NCBI GenBank assembly: GCA_030681795.1
Contig: JAUXRG010000031.1
Span: 1 to 64,000 of the forward strand
Length of the DNA stretch: 64,000 bases
Source: Rubrivivax sp.
Lineage (GTDB): Bacteria > Pseudomonadota > Gammaproteobacteria > Burkholderiales > Burkholderiaceae_C
Reading direction: 5' to 3'
A program made the position numbers and the translations under genes. Below, piece after piece: positions 56,253 to 64,000 of the stretch (its first letter is position 1; each line of letters starts with the position of its first letter). The notes under the pieces are model-generated. The model was not told the origin of the DNA, ran no database searches, and worked only from the letters and a program-made list of their open reading frames with translations.

Positions 56253-56915
56253 TCAGCCGCCCGCGGCGATCTGCCGCAGCGTGCGCTCGAAGACCTCGGG
56301 CGGCTGGCCGCCCTGGATCAGGTGCTGGCCGTCGATGACGAGGGCCGGCACCGAGTTGATGCCGGCCTGGCGCCAATGCTGCTCGGCCTGGCGCACCTCG
56401 TCGGCGTAGGCGCCGCTGGCGATCACCTCGCGGGCACCTTCGGCGTCCAGGCCCACGGCGATGGCCAGCTCCAGCAGCACGTCGGCCGCGCCGGGGTTGC
56501 GGCCTTCGCCGTGATAGGCCTGCAGCAAGGCGTGCTTGAGCTCGCGTTGCTTGCCTTGCCGCCCGGCGGAACCTTCGCGGGCCCGGTCTTGCAGCCCGGC
56601 CCAGTGCAGCAGCCGATGCGCGTCAAAGGTGTTCCACACGTGCTTGCGCTCGCCGAACTCGAAGCCCACCGCCGCGCCGCGCTCGCGGATATGGGCGCGG
56701 TTGCGCTGCAGTTGTTCGTGGCTCAGGCCGTATTTGGCGCGCAGGTACTCGTTCGCGTCGGCGCCTTCCGCGCCCATGGCCGGGTTGAGCTCGAAGGGCT
56801 GGAAATGCAGCTCCACGGCGATCTCGCTGCCGATGCGCTCCAGTGCCCGCTCCAGCGAATTCAGCCCCACGGCGCACCAGGGGCAGGCCACGTCGGAAAC
56901 GAAATCGATCTTCAT
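56253..56915 (-). CDS. DsbA family oxidoreductase (FrnE type)
   Basis: Cytoplasmic thioredoxin-fold protein of 220 residues with a helical insertion. The active site is CPWC (residues 11-14 in KIDFVSDVACPWCAVG), the cis-Pro loop is SVPALVIDG, and the family stretch FDAHRLLHWA is present. There is no signal peptide, as in FrnE/2-hydroxychromene-isomerase-like members. It lies 9 bp after the permease gene and 12 bp before the CYTH gene on the same strand. Start ATG 56915. Confidence 0.9.
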   Translation of the reverse strand: MKIDFVSDVACPWCAVGLNSLERALERIGSEIAVELHFQPFELNPAMGAEGADANEYLRAKYGLSHEQLQRNRAHIRERGAAVGFEFGERKHVWNTFDAHRLLHWAGLQDRAREGSAGRQGKQRELKHALLQAYHGEGRNPGAADVLLELAIAVGLDAEGAREVIASGAYADEVRQAEQHWRQAGINSVPALVIDGQHLIQGGQPPEVFERTLRQIAAGG

Positions 56916-56924
56916 CGGCAGATC

Positions 56925-57779
56925 CTATCGCTGGCGTGCGAGTTTGGGGTCCATCAGGTCGCGCAGGCCGTCGCCCATCAGGTTCAGGCCGAGCACGCTG
57001 AGCATGATCGCCAGCCCCGGGTAGACCGCCAGCAGCGGCGCCTGGAACATCATCGACTGCGCTTCATTGAGCATGCGGCCCCAGCTCGGCTGCGGCGGCT
57101 GCGTGCCCAGGCCCAGGTAGGACAGCGCCGCTTCGGCAAGGATGGCGGTGGCGAACGAGATGGTGGCCTGCACGATCAGCGGGCTGGCGATGTTGGGCAG
57201 CACGTGGTCCAGCGTGATCGCCAGCGGCCCCTTGCCGGCGGCGCGCGCCGCGGTGACGAAGTCGCGCGCCCACACTGCGTTGGCCGAAGCGCGGGTGATG
57301 CGCGCGAAGACCGGGATATTGAAGATGCCGATGGCCACGATGCTCATCACCAGCCCCGGGCCGTAGATGGCCGTGAGCATGATGGCCGAGAGCAGCGCGG
57401 GGAAGGCGAAGGTGAAATCGCTGGCGCGCATGACGAGCTCTTCGACCCAGCCGCGCCCATTGAATCGTGAGGCCGCGGCCAGGCAGCCCGCCGCCACGCC
57501 GACGACCAGGCCGATGCCCACCGCGATGACGCCGACGACGATGCTGTTCTGCGCGCCCACCAGCAGCTGGCTGAAGAGATCACGGCCCAGCATGTCGGTG
57601 CCCAGCCAGTGCGCCAGCGTGGGCGGCTGCAGTTTCGCAGGGATGTCGATCTCGGCCGGCGGGTAGGGCTGCCAGAGCAGCGAGAGCAGCGCCGCGCCGG
57701 CGAGCAGCGCGGTGAGCAGGGCGCCGATGACGAAGCTCGGGTGCCGCCAGGCGCGCGCTGCGAGGGTGCTGCTTCTCAT
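56925..57779 (-). CDS. Peptide-type ABC transporter permease (DppC/OppC type)
   Basis: Inner-membrane permease of 284 residues with N-terminal helix FVIGALLTALLAGAALLSLL and the family motif HWLGTDMLGRDLFSQLLVGA. Five further helices follow; the coupling loop is DFVTAARAAGKGPLAITLDHVLPNI. ATG 57779 overlaps the partner permease stop by ATGA; longer frames upstream are antisense artefacts. No binding protein gene is in the window. Confidence 0.9.
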   Translation of the reverse strand: MRSSTLAARAWRHPSFVIGALLTALLAGAALLSLLWQPYPPAEIDIPAKLQPPTLAHWLGTDMLGRDLFSQLLVGAQNSIVVGVIAVGIGLVVGVAAGCLAAASRFNGRGWVEELVMRASDFTFAFPALLSAIMLTAIYGPGLVMSIVAIGIFNIPVFARITRASANAVWARDFVTAARAAGKGPLAITLDHVLPNIASPLIVQATISFATAILAEAALSYLGLGTQPPQPSWGRMLNEAQSMMFQAPLLAVYPGLAIMLSVLGLNLMGDGLRDLMDPKLARQR

Positions 57780-58732
57780 GCGTGGCGCAGCCGGGGGTCG
57801 ATCAGCGCGTACAGCACGTCGACCACGAAGTTGACCACCACCACCATGCCGGCCAGCAGCATGACCACGTCGCGCACGACGATGAGGTCGCGGTTGCTGA
57901 TGGCCTGGAAGACCAGCCGCCCCACGCCGGGCAGCACGAAGACGTTCTCGACCACGATGGTGCCGGTGAGCAGGTTGGCGAATTGCAGCCCGGCCACCGT
58001 CAGCACCGGGATCATGGCGTTGCGCAGCACGTGGCGCCACAGCGCCTGGCGCCTCGAGAGGCCCTTGGCGCGCGCGGTGCGAACGAAGTCCTCGCGCATC
58101 ACTTCGAGCACCGCCGATCGCGTCACGCGGGTGAGGATGGCGGCCTGCACCAGGGCCAGCGCGAGCGCCGGCAGGGCCAGCGCCTTCAGGCCTTCCCACA
58201 GGCCGCCGCCGTCGTCTTCGCTCCAGCCCGGGAATCCGCCGGCGCTGACCCACTGCAGCTTCACCGCGAAGACCAGGATCAAGAGGATGGCGAACCAGAA
58301 GTTGGGGATGGCGATGCCGAGCTGGCTGGCGGCCATCACGCCCACGTCGCCCAGGCGGCGGTGCTGCGAGGCGGCAAATACGCCCAGCGTGAGCGCCAGC
58401 GCCACGCTCAGCGTCATCGCCAGCAAAGCCAGGGGCAGCGTCACGTGCAGCCGCTCGGCAATCAGCTCGGCGGTGGGGGTCTCGTAGCTGATGCTGGCGG
58501 CCGTCTCGAAGCGCAGCAGGCCGCCCACCCATTGCCCATAGCGCGCCAGCGGCGGCCGGTCCAGGCCGAGCCTGGCGTTCAGCGCGGCCAGCGATTCGGG
58601 TGTGGCGGTGTCTCCGAGGATGACTTCGGCGGCGTTGCCCGGCAGCAGTTCGAGCACCGCGAACACCACCACCGAGGCCACGGCCAGGGTGATGAAGAAG
58701 GTGGCCAGGCGTTTGAGGAGGAACGGACCCAT
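57776..58732 (-). CDS. Peptide-type ABC transporter permease (DppB/OppB type)
   Basis: Permease of 318 residues: N-terminal helix LLKRLATFFITLAVASVVVF and the large periplasmic loop typical of DppB (LGLDRPPLARYGQWVGGLL). The coupling loop is DFVRTARAKGLSRRQALWRHVLRNAMIPVL and the C terminus ends YALIDPRLRHA. ATG 58732 (MGPFLLKRL) is chosen; the frame extends to a TTG at 58765, inside the hairpin repeat. It forms a pair with the 56925 gene. Confidence 0.9.
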   Translation of the reverse strand: MGPFLLKRLATFFITLAVASVVVFAVLELLPGNAAEVILGDTATPESLAALNARLGLDRPPLARYGQWVGGLLRFETAASISYETPTAELIAERLHVTLPLALLAMTLSVALALTLGVFAASQHRRLGDVGVMAASQLGIAIPNFWFAILLILVFAVKLQWVSAGGFPGWSEDDGGGLWEGLKALALPALALALVQAAILTRVTRSAVLEVMREDFVRTARAKGLSRRQALWRHVLRNAMIPVLTVAGLQFANLLTGTIVVENVFVLPGVGRLVFQAISNRDLIVVRDVVMLLAGMVVVVNFVVDVLYALIDPRLRHA

Positions 58733-58747
58733 CGCCGGCGATGATGC

Positions 58748-58796
58748 CTGAGGCCGCGGCTCCAAGCCCGACTGCTCGGGCTTGGACGGCCGAAGG
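58748..58796 (+). repeat. Dispersed hairpin repeat, copy A
   Basis: CTGAGGCCGCGGC, then an 11-bp perfect stem TCCAAGCCCGA / TCGGGCTTGGA around CTGC (58761-58786), then CGGCCGAAGG. It differs from copy B (37790) at paired stem positions so that pairing is kept. A second hairpin, GCGCTGCG-TCC-CGCAGCGC, follows at 58798-58816. It lies between the CAP-domain gene and the permease operon. Confidence 0.7.
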
Positions 58797-58854
58797 GGCG
58801 CTGCGTCCCGCAGCGCGCGGGCTGCGCCTCAGCGGCAAGCCGGCCGCGCCGCGC

Positions 58855-59322
58855 TCAGCGGCAGGCGAAGAAGGTCACGTAGTGCGCCTGGACCGCGATG
58901 CCCATGCGCGAGACCTTCGGTTCGAGCAGGTTGCGGTGGTGCGCGGGCGAGAGCCGCCAGCCGTCGAGCAAGGCCTCTGCCGTGGGGTAGTTCCAGCCCA
59001 CGTTTTCGACGCAGACCTTGCTGCCGGCGCGCTGGAAGCGGGTGCGGAAGCCTTCGTGCGACAGCTGGCGTTGCCCGGCCATGCTGGCGCTGTGTTCGCC
59101 GGCGAGCTGCACGAGGTCTTCGGTGAAGGCCAGAGGTGCCAGCCCCTGGCGCAGCCGGTAGTCGTTGATCAGCTCGGCCAAGTGGCCGGCATAGCCGCTC
59201 GACAGCGGCGCGCTGCCATTGGCTGCGTTGGCTGCGTTGGCCGTGCCGGCGGCACCGGCCGCGACCAGCATGGCGAGCGCCAGCGCTCCCACCCCGGCGC
59301 GGCTGCAAACGAACTTCCCCAA
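58855..59322 (-). CDS. Secreted CAP-domain (SCP/PR1-like) protein (TTG start)
   Basis: The protein has 155 residues: a signal peptide (about 1-31, ending TANA), then one CAP domain: LAELINDYRLRQGLAPLAFTEDLVQLAGEHSASM, LSHEGFRTRF, NVGWNYPTAEALLDGW, SPAHHRNLLEPKVSRMGIAV. The His/Glu cavity residues of CAP proteins are present. The start is TTG 59322, supported by GGGGAG a few bases upstream and by the signal peptide. It has the same orientation as the SEL1 gene but is 81 bp after it. Function unknown; CAP proteins are extracellular. Confidence 0.85.
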   Translation of the reverse strand: MGKFVCSRAGVGALALAMLVAAGAAGTANAANAANGSAPLSSGYAGHLAELINDYRLRQGLAPLAFTEDLVQLAGEHSASMAGQRQLSHEGFRTRFQRAGSKVCVENVGWNYPTAEALLDGWRLSPAHHRNLLEPKVSRMGIAVQAHYVTFFACR

Positions 59323-59403
59323 GACAACTCCCCAGACGGTCTAACGGCGCGTTCGGGCCGCGAACAGCGTTCGAGACTAACGCCACCTCCGGATTTACGG
59401 CGC

Positions 59404-60063
59404 TCAGGGGGAATTCTTGAGCGTCGGCGGGAGCATCCGGCAGGCGGCACCGGCCAGCGCCGGATGCACGGCCAGCGCGACGGCCCTGCGCCGGCCGGTG
59501 GGGGCCGAGGCCTCGCCGCGCAGGACCGCGAGGTTGCGGGCGGCTTCGGTGGCGCCCTTTTCGGCGGCGGCGCTGAACCAGCGATCGGCCTGCGCTTCAT
59601 CCTGCTTGACGCCACGGCCGGTCGCGTAGAGCACGCCCAGGTTGTTCTGCGCGGCGGTATCGCCGCCTTCGGCCGCCTTGCCCAGCCAATGCGCCGCGTG
59701 CGCATCGTCGCGCCTTGCGCCGGTGCCGGTCATGAGCAGCCAGCCGAGCACGCTCTGCGACCCCCGATGGTCGCGCGCCGACGCCAGCGCCAGCCAGAGG
59801 GAGGCCTGGGCCGGATCGCGCGGCACCCACTGGCCGCACAGCAGCACGATCGCCAGGTCGTATTGCGCCTGCAGGTCGCCGGCGATGGCCCTGTGGCGCA
59901 GCGCCGCGATCGCGGCCGGCGCCGTGGCCGCGGCGGCTTGCGCCGGCGCCGTGGGCTTGGCGGCTTGCGCCTGCGCCGCAAGGGGTACCGCGGGCCAGGC
60001 CGCCAGCACCAGCCCGGCCAACATCAGCCCGGCCAGCCCGGCAGCAGCCGCCACGCGCTTCAC
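59404..60063 (-). CDS. Secreted SEL1-repeat protein (GTG start)
   Basis: The protein has 219 residues: a signal-like N terminus (about 1-33), an Ala/Pro-rich stretch, then four SEL1-type repeats (about 55-185), for example AQYDLAIVLLCGQWVPRDPAQASLWLALA, SVLGWLLMTGTGARRDDAHAAHWLGKAAEGGD and AQNNLGVLYATGRGVKQDEAQADRWFSAAAEKG. Such repeats are protein-binding scaffolds. Start GTG 60063 overlaps the stop of the zinc-ribbon/PEP-CTERM gene (GTGA), so the two are translated together. Confidence 0.82.
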   Translation of the reverse strand: MKRVAAAAGLAGLMLAGLVLAAWPAVPLAAQAQAAKPTAPAQAAAATAPAAIAALRHRAIAGDLQAQYDLAIVLLCGQWVPRDPAQASLWLALASARDHRGSQSVLGWLLMTGTGARRDDAHAAHWLGKAAEGGDTAAQNNLGVLYATGRGVKQDEAQADRWFSAAAEKGATEAARNLAVLRGEASAPTGRRRAVALAVHPALAGAACRMLPPTLKNSP

Positions 60064-60983
60064 CGGCCCTCCGAACGCGGCCTGCGCCGGCGCAGAACGG
60101 CGAGCAGCCCCAGGGCGAGCAGGCCCAGCGTCCAGCTGGCGGGCTCCGGCAGCTTGGGCGTCTCGTCTTCCGCTTCGGCGCGCTCGCCGAGCACCGAGAC
60201 GTTGCGGCACACGTACGGCACCATCACCGCATAGCTCTTGCCCTGGCTGTCCGTTGCCTCGTACAGGCTCGCATATTCGACATGACCCTCGACGAAATTG
60301 ACCCGCGTCTTGAAGCACAGCGTGTTGCCGAAACCCATGGCCGCGATCTGGGAGCTGAAGTGGCGACGGCCGTCCAGCGTGCGGATGCCGGTGCGCGAGA
60401 TCTCGACCTGCGAGCGCACCCAGCCGCGTTCGACCATCTCGTCGATCTGCCGCACCACGTCGGCCGGCAGCTGCGACGCCGACAGCGCCTGAGCGACGGT
60501 GCCGCGGTACGGGTTGCCGCCGGGCCGCCCCCACGAACAGCTGCGCCGCAGGGTGAGTGGCGAAGGGTTGCGGGCGACCCGTGCGTCCGTGGCCGGCAGG
60601 AGCTCGCCCTCGAAATCGTGCCCCGGTGGTGTCGCCAGGGACTGAAGCTCGGTGCCGCCCCGCACGGGCCCCGGCTTGCCGGGCTGCTGCCGCAGGGCCA
60701 GGCGCGTGCCTTGCACCGCGGCAAGGGCGAAGGCCGCGCCCATGGCAAACCACAGGACGCGGACGCGCCAGGTCGGGGCGTGCGCGCTGCCTTCGGCTTT
60801 GCCCAGCCGCCCGAGCACGCCCTCCCAGGCGCAGTCGGGCTCGGCGCAGCGGTAGCGATGGACCGAGCGAAACAAGCTCACCCAGCGGTCCAGCGCGTTG
60901 CGATGGAGGCGTTCGAGCTTGCCCCCACACGCCGGGCAATGGTGGCCTGCGGGCACTTGGCGCGGTGTCGATCCGAGTGCCAT
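60060..60983 (-). CDS. Zinc-ribbon membrane protein with PEP-CTERM end
   Basis: The protein has 307 residues with an unusual layout. Residues 16-51 carry Cys16-x2-Cys19 and Cys46-x4-Cys51, a zinc ribbon next to the N terminus. A membrane helix lies at about 75-97, followed by an extracytoplasmic domain (about 100-270). The C terminus has PEP, about 18 hydrophobic residues (ASWTLGLLALGLLAVL) and RRRRPR, the tripartite PEP-CTERM signal recognised by exosortases. ATG 60983 is preceded by GGAGG; a GTG at 61010 is possible. No exosortase gene is in the window. It is coupled to the SEL1 gene. Confidence 0.75.
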   Translation of the reverse strand: MALGSTPRQVPAGHHCPACGGKLERLHRNALDRWVSLFRSVHRYRCAEPDCAWEGVLGRLGKAEGSAHAPTWRVRVLWFAMGAAFALAAVQGTRLALRQQPGKPGPVRGGTELQSLATPPGHDFEGELLPATDARVARNPSPLTLRRSCSWGRPGGNPYRGTVAQALSASQLPADVVRQIDEMVERGWVRSQVEISRTGIRTLDGRRHFSSQIAAMGFGNTLCFKTRVNFVEGHVEYASLYEATDSQGKSYAVMVPYVCRNVSVLGERAEAEDETPKLPEPASWTLGLLALGLLAVLRRRRPRSEGR

Positions 60984-61159
60984 GAGCGCAACATCCTCCG
61001 GGCTACCCACCCAATCTGCATTGGGCTCGCAAGGCCGGCAAGCCGCTTGAGCTGGCTCAATGGTCGGTGGCGAACGGCGGGCCGGGTGGGCGGCGCCGCA
61101 CGGGCCGCGGTGCGACCTATCATCGTTCGAAGCCGCGCATGGCCGAGGAGCCCGCCCAC

Positions 61160-62614
61160 ATGAACCCCTTGGACTTCGACACCTCCCAGGTCTTCATCGG
61201 CGGCGTCTGGCGCCGCGGCGCCAGCGGCCAGACCCTGCCGCTGGTCGATCCTTCCGATGGCTCGTCTCTGGCAGAGATCGCGCGCGGCACGCCCGAGGAT
61301 GTCGACGCGGCGGTGCAGGCCGCGCAGGGGGCCTTGGACGGATCCTGGGGCGCGCTGACGGCCACCGAACGCGGCCGCGTGCTGATGAAGATGAGCGCCT
61401 TGGTGCTGGACCAGGCCGACGAACTGGCGCGACTCGAGGCGCTGGATGTCGGCAAGCCGCTGCGGCAAGGCCGCGCCGACGCGGTGGCCCTGGCGCGCTA
61501 CCTGGAGTTCTACGGCGGCGCGGCCGACAAGGTGATGGGGCAGACGATTCCCTTCGCCCACGGCTACACGGCATTCAGCCTGCGCGAGCCGCATGGCGTG
61601 ACGGCGCATATCGTGCCCTGGAACTACCCGATGCAGATCATCGGCCGCAGCGTGGGCGCGGCGCTGGCCATGGGCAACGCCTGCGTGCTCAAGCCGGCCG
61701 AGGAGGCCTGCCTCACGGCGCTGGCCTTCGCGCGCATCGCCCAGCTAGCCGGGCTGCCGGCCGGGGCGCTCAATGTCGTGACCGGGCTGGGCGAGGAAGC
61801 CGGCGCGGCGCTGGCCGCGCACCCCGGCGTGCGCCACATCTCGTTCACCGGCTCGGTGGCCGTGGGCACGCTGATCCAGGCCGCCGCCGCGCGCAACGCC
61901 GCGCCGGTGACGCTGGAGCTCGGCGGCAAGAGCCCGCAGATCGTCTTCGCCGACGCCGACCTCGAAGCCGCGCTGCCTTTCCTGGTCAACGCCGGCATCC
62001 AGAATGCCGGGCAGACCTGCTCGGCAGCGTCGCGCATCCTGGTGGAGAGATCCGTCTTCGACGCCGTGGTGGCGGGCATGGCCGAGCGCTACCGCGCGCT
62101 GCGCGTGGGCCCGGCGCTCACCGACCCGGATGTCGGGCCGGTGATCTCGAAAAGGCAGCAGGAAGTCGTCGAGGGCTACCTGGCGCTGGCGCGCGACAGC
62201 GGGCTGCACATCGCCGCCCAGGCGCATCTGCCTGCCGACCTGCCCGCACTCGGCTGCTACGTGGCACCCACGCTGCTGGCCGACGTGAACCCGGCGCACC
62301 GCCTCGCGCAGGAAGAGATCTTCGGCCCGGTGCAGGCGGTGATTCCCTTCGACGATGAAGCCGACGCGCTCGCCATCGCCAACGGCACGCCCTACGGCCT
62401 GGTGGCCGGCGTGTGGACACGCGACGGCAGCCGCGCCCTGCGCCTGGCGAAGAAGCTGCAATGCGGGCAGGTCTTCGTCAACAACTACGGCGCCGGCGGC
62501 GGCATCGAGCTGCCCTTCGGCGGCGTCAAGCATTCGGGCCATGGCCGCGAGAAGGGCTTCGAGGCGCTATACGGCTTCTCGGTGCTCAAGACGGTGGCCA
62601 TCAAGCACGATTGA
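61160..62614 (+). CDS. NAD-dependent aldehyde dehydrogenase
   Basis: ALDH superfamily enzyme of 484 residues. The NAD site is in IVPWNYPMQIIGRSVGAALAMGN, KPAEEA and FTGSVAVGT; the catalytic Glu is in TLELGGKSP and the catalytic Cys in NAGQTCSAASRI; the C-terminal EEIFGPV and GGVKHSGHGREKG are canonical. ATG 61160 follows GAGGAG at 9 bp; ATG 61139 is possible. It is followed 41 bp later by an SDR, suggesting a pathway that uses an alcohol/aldehyde couple. Substrate unknown. Confidence 0.92.
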   Translation: MNPLDFDTSQVFIGGVWRRGASGQTLPLVDPSDGSSLAEIARGTPEDVDAAVQAAQGALDGSWGALTATERGRVLMKMSALVLDQADELARLEALDVGKPLRQGRADAVALARYLEFYGGAADKVMGQTIPFAHGYTAFSLREPHGVTAHIVPWNYPMQIIGRSVGAALAMGNACVLKPAEEACLTALAFARIAQLAGLPAGALNVVTGLGEEAGAALAAHPGVRHISFTGSVAVGTLIQAAAARNAAPVTLELGGKSPQIVFADADLEAALPFLVNAGIQNAGQTCSAASRILVERSVFDAVVAGMAERYRALRVGPALTDPDVGPVISKRQQEVVEGYLALARDSGLHIAAQAHLPADLPALGCYVAPTLLADVNPAHRLAQEEIFGPVQAVIPFDDEADALAIANGTPYGLVAGVWTRDGSRALRLAKKLQCGQVFVNNYGAGGGIELPFGGVKHSGHGREKGFEALYGFSVLKTVAIKHD

Positions 62615-62655
62615 GGGGCCGCCGGGGCAGCCGGCATGACGACAAGGAGACAACG

Positions 62656-63414
62656 ATGCGATTGCAAGGCAAGGTGGCCGTGGTCACCGGGGGCGGCTCG
62701 GGCTTCGGCGCGGGCATCGTGCGCAAATTCGTCGCCGAGGGCGCACGCGTCATCGTCGCCGACCTCAACCTCGAAGCCGCGCTGGACGTCGTGGCCGCAG
62801 TGGGCGTCGGCGCACGCGCGCTGCGCGTCGACGTGAGCCTGGCGGCCGACGTGCGCACCATGCTCGACGCCGCCGAGCATCATTTCGGGCCGCTGGACAT
62901 CCTCGTCAACAACGCCGGCGTGGGCCACTTGCCGCAGCCGCTGGAGAGCTTGCCGGAGGAGGAGTTCGACCGCCTCTACGCCGTCAATATGAAGGCCCTG
63001 TACCTGGCGATGCGCGAGGCCGTGCCGCGCTTCAAGGCGCGCAAGAAGGACGGCATCAAGGGCGTGGTGCTGAATATGGCCAGCACCGCCGGCGTGAGCC
63101 CGCGGCCGCGGCTGGCCTGGTACAACGCGAGCAAGGGCTGGGTCATCACCGCCACGCGGGCCAGCGCGGTGGAGCTCGCGCCCTTCGGCATCCGCGTCAA
63201 CGCGCTCAACCCGGTGGCTGGCGAGACGCCCATGCTCAAGACTTTCATGGGCGAGGATACGCCCGAGGTTCGCGCGCGCTTCCTGGCCAGCATCCCGCTG
63301 GGCCGCTTCTCGACGCCCGAGGACCTGGGCCACGCAGCCTGTTTTCTGTGCAGCGACGAAGCCAGCATGATCACTGGCGTGTGCATGGAGGTCGACGGTG
63401 GCCGCTGCATCTGA
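62656..63414 (+). CDS. Short-chain dehydrogenase/reductase
   Basis: Classical SDR of 252 residues: cofactor loop VVTGGGSGFGAGIV (TGxxxGxG), Asp in VIVADLN favouring NAD(H), NNAGVG, the catalytic Ser in NMASTAGVSP, and YNASK (Tyr and Lys). The C terminus is MITGVCMEVDGGRCI. Start ATG 62656 with AAGGAG upstream. Probably co-transcribed with the aldehyde dehydrogenase; convergent with the Lrp-type gene. Confidence 0.92.
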   Translation: MRLQGKVAVVTGGGSGFGAGIVRKFVAEGARVIVADLNLEAALDVVAAVGVGARALRVDVSLAADVRTMLDAAEHHFGPLDILVNNAGVGHLPQPLESLPEEEFDRLYAVNMKALYLAMREAVPRFKARKKDGIKGVVLNMASTAGVSPRPRLAWYNASKGWVITATRASAVELAPFGIRVNALNPVAGETPMLKTFMGEDTPEVRARFLASIPLGRFSTPEDLGHAACFLCSDEASMITGVCMEVDGGRCI

Positions 63415-63435
63415 GCCGCCCCTTCTGCGCGGAGC

Positions 63436-63861
63436 TCAGGAGAGCTTGTAGGTCTGCAGGTGGATGCTGGTCTCGGTGCCGCTGATGCCCTTGATGAGGC
63501 GCACGCGCTCCAGCACGGCGGCCAGTTCGTTGAGGTTGCCGGCGTGCAGCTCGGCGAGCAGGTCCCAGCGGCCGTTGGTGTCATGCAGTGCGGCCACACC
63601 AGGCTCGCCCAGCAGGTGGGTGATCACTTCACGGGTCTGGTTGCCCTGCACCGTGATGCTCATCCAGGCGGTGATCAGATCGGGCTCGGTATCGGGGCGC
63701 AGCCGCACCGTGTAGCCGGTGATGACGCCGCCGTCCTCCAGCCGCTTGACGCGGTTGGTGACCGTGCCCCGCGAGACACCGAGCTTGTGCGCCAGGGTGG
63801 CGACGGTGGCGCGGGCGTCCTGGCGCAGCAGGGCGATGAGTTGAAGGTCGGTCGAGTCCAT
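63436..63861 (-). CDS. Lrp/AsnC family regulator
   Basis: The protein has 141 residues: an N-terminal winged HTH (MDSTDLQLIALLRQDARATVATLAHKLGVSRGTVTNRVKRLEDGGVITGYTV) and a C-terminal RAM ligand/oligomerisation domain (AWMSITVQGNQTREVITHLLGEPGV ... WDLLAELHAGNLNELAAVLERVRLIKGISGTETSIHL). ATG 63861 is the family start; the frame opens five codons earlier. It is divergent from a gene starting at 63989, its probable target, across a palindrome-rich 127-bp region. Confidence 0.92.
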   Translation of the reverse strand: MDSTDLQLIALLRQDARATVATLAHKLGVSRGTVTNRVKRLEDGGVITGYTVRLRPDTEPDLITAWMSITVQGNQTREVITHLLGEPGVAALHDTNGRWDLLAELHAGNLNELAAVLERVRLIKGISGTETSIHLQTYKLS

Positions 63862-63870
63862 GCGGCATTT

Positions 63871-63921
63871 TGGCATTCATGCCTGCCGAAATGCCATTGA
63901 GCTGGCGAGAACGCGGCGTTC
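63871..63921. promoter_or_regulatory. Palindromes between the Lrp-type gene and the divergent gene
   Basis: TGGCAT (63871-63876) and ATGCCA (63891-63896) form an inverted pair with a third GCAT motif before it, and GAACGC-G-GCGTTC (63909-63921) is a perfect 6-bp palindrome. They lie just upstream of the Lrp start and would suit binding by an Lrp octamer. Confidence 0.4.
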
Positions 63922-63988
63922 TTGCCGCTTCTCATTGTTGCAGCCGGATCGAACAATCCGATCCAAGCGCGCACACGAGGCCCAAGCC

Positions 63989-64000
63989 ATGACCACCCTG
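63989..64000 (+). CDS. Start of an unidentified gene (four codons, cut by window edge)
   Basis: ATG ACC ACC CTG at the right edge, preceded by CGAGG, divergent from the Lrp-type regulator. Only MTTL is visible, so no identification is possible. Confidence 0.4.

Overview
The window is a very G+C-rich chromosomal segment with densely packed, often 4-bp-overlapping (ATGA) genes. The F1Fo ATP synthase operon order, the GlpSTPQUV-type glycerol importer, a PhaM-type PHB granule protein next to polyphosphate kinase 2, an H-NS protein of the short beta-proteobacterial kind and a PEP-CTERM protein together point to a beta-proteobacterium of the order Burkholderiales, most likely Comamonadaceae or the Rubrivivax/Leptothrix group. 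This is inference from gene content; no marker rRNA is present.

Layout. 1-3,940 (minus): atpI-B-E-F-H-A, with atpA running off the left edge and a recognisable sigma70 promoter upstream of atpI. 4,144-6,901 (plus): DsbD-family reductase and a thioredoxin-like partner. 6,983-10,897 (minus): glpD, an SMP-30 lactonase and an aldose 1-epimerase in overlapping order, then a GNAT. 10,902-12,271: divergent cytochrome b561 and cytochrome c'. 12,432-17,527 (minus): alaX with an odd duplicated 3' tail, then a tightly coupled PhzF / aminotransferase / YgeA-type racemase / EamA / LysE cassette. 17,720-25,557: an unrecognised protein, Uup, a TPR-GGDEF cyclase, GshB, a SnoaL-like protein, a YheT hydrolase and a conserved hypothetical. 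25,550-28,812: cytochrome c5-like protein, tRNA-Arg(CCG), then a visibly less G+C-rich module with an FNR-like box, an outer-membrane porin and a small periplasmic protein, closed by an intrinsic terminator.

28,829-36,656: nitroreductase, PPK2, PhaM, a FIST sensor protein and the glycolate oxidase genes glcDEF. 36,685-46,272: an EamA exporter behind a terminator, then the complete glycerol system: glpV-U-Q-P-T-S (minus) diverging from glpR-glpK (plus) across a cluster of TTCG-type operator motifs. With glpD at 6,983 this covers uptake, phosphorylation and oxidation of glycerol. 46,289-51,878: H-NS, MtfA-type peptidase, OsmC, GST, TTC38-like protein, amidase. 51,910-58,732: an oligopeptide-type ABC transporter whose two ATPases and two permeases are separated by an epimerase-like protein, a divergent LysR regulator, a CYTH protein and a DsbA/FrnE protein. 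58,855-60,983: CAP-domain, SEL1-repeat and zinc-ribbon/PEP-CTERM proteins. 61,160-64,000: aldehyde dehydrogenase plus SDR, an Lrp/AsnC regulator and the first codons of a divergent gene.

The most notable non-gene signal is a dispersed ~50-bp intergenic palindrome family (about 13,214, 37,790 and 58,748, with a decayed copy near 47,750). Its copies share flanks and a CTGC loop, while the 11-12 bp stems differ and yet remain perfectly paired. No CRISPR array, insertion sequence, rRNA or prophage was seen. No intergenic stretch exceeds 300 bases.
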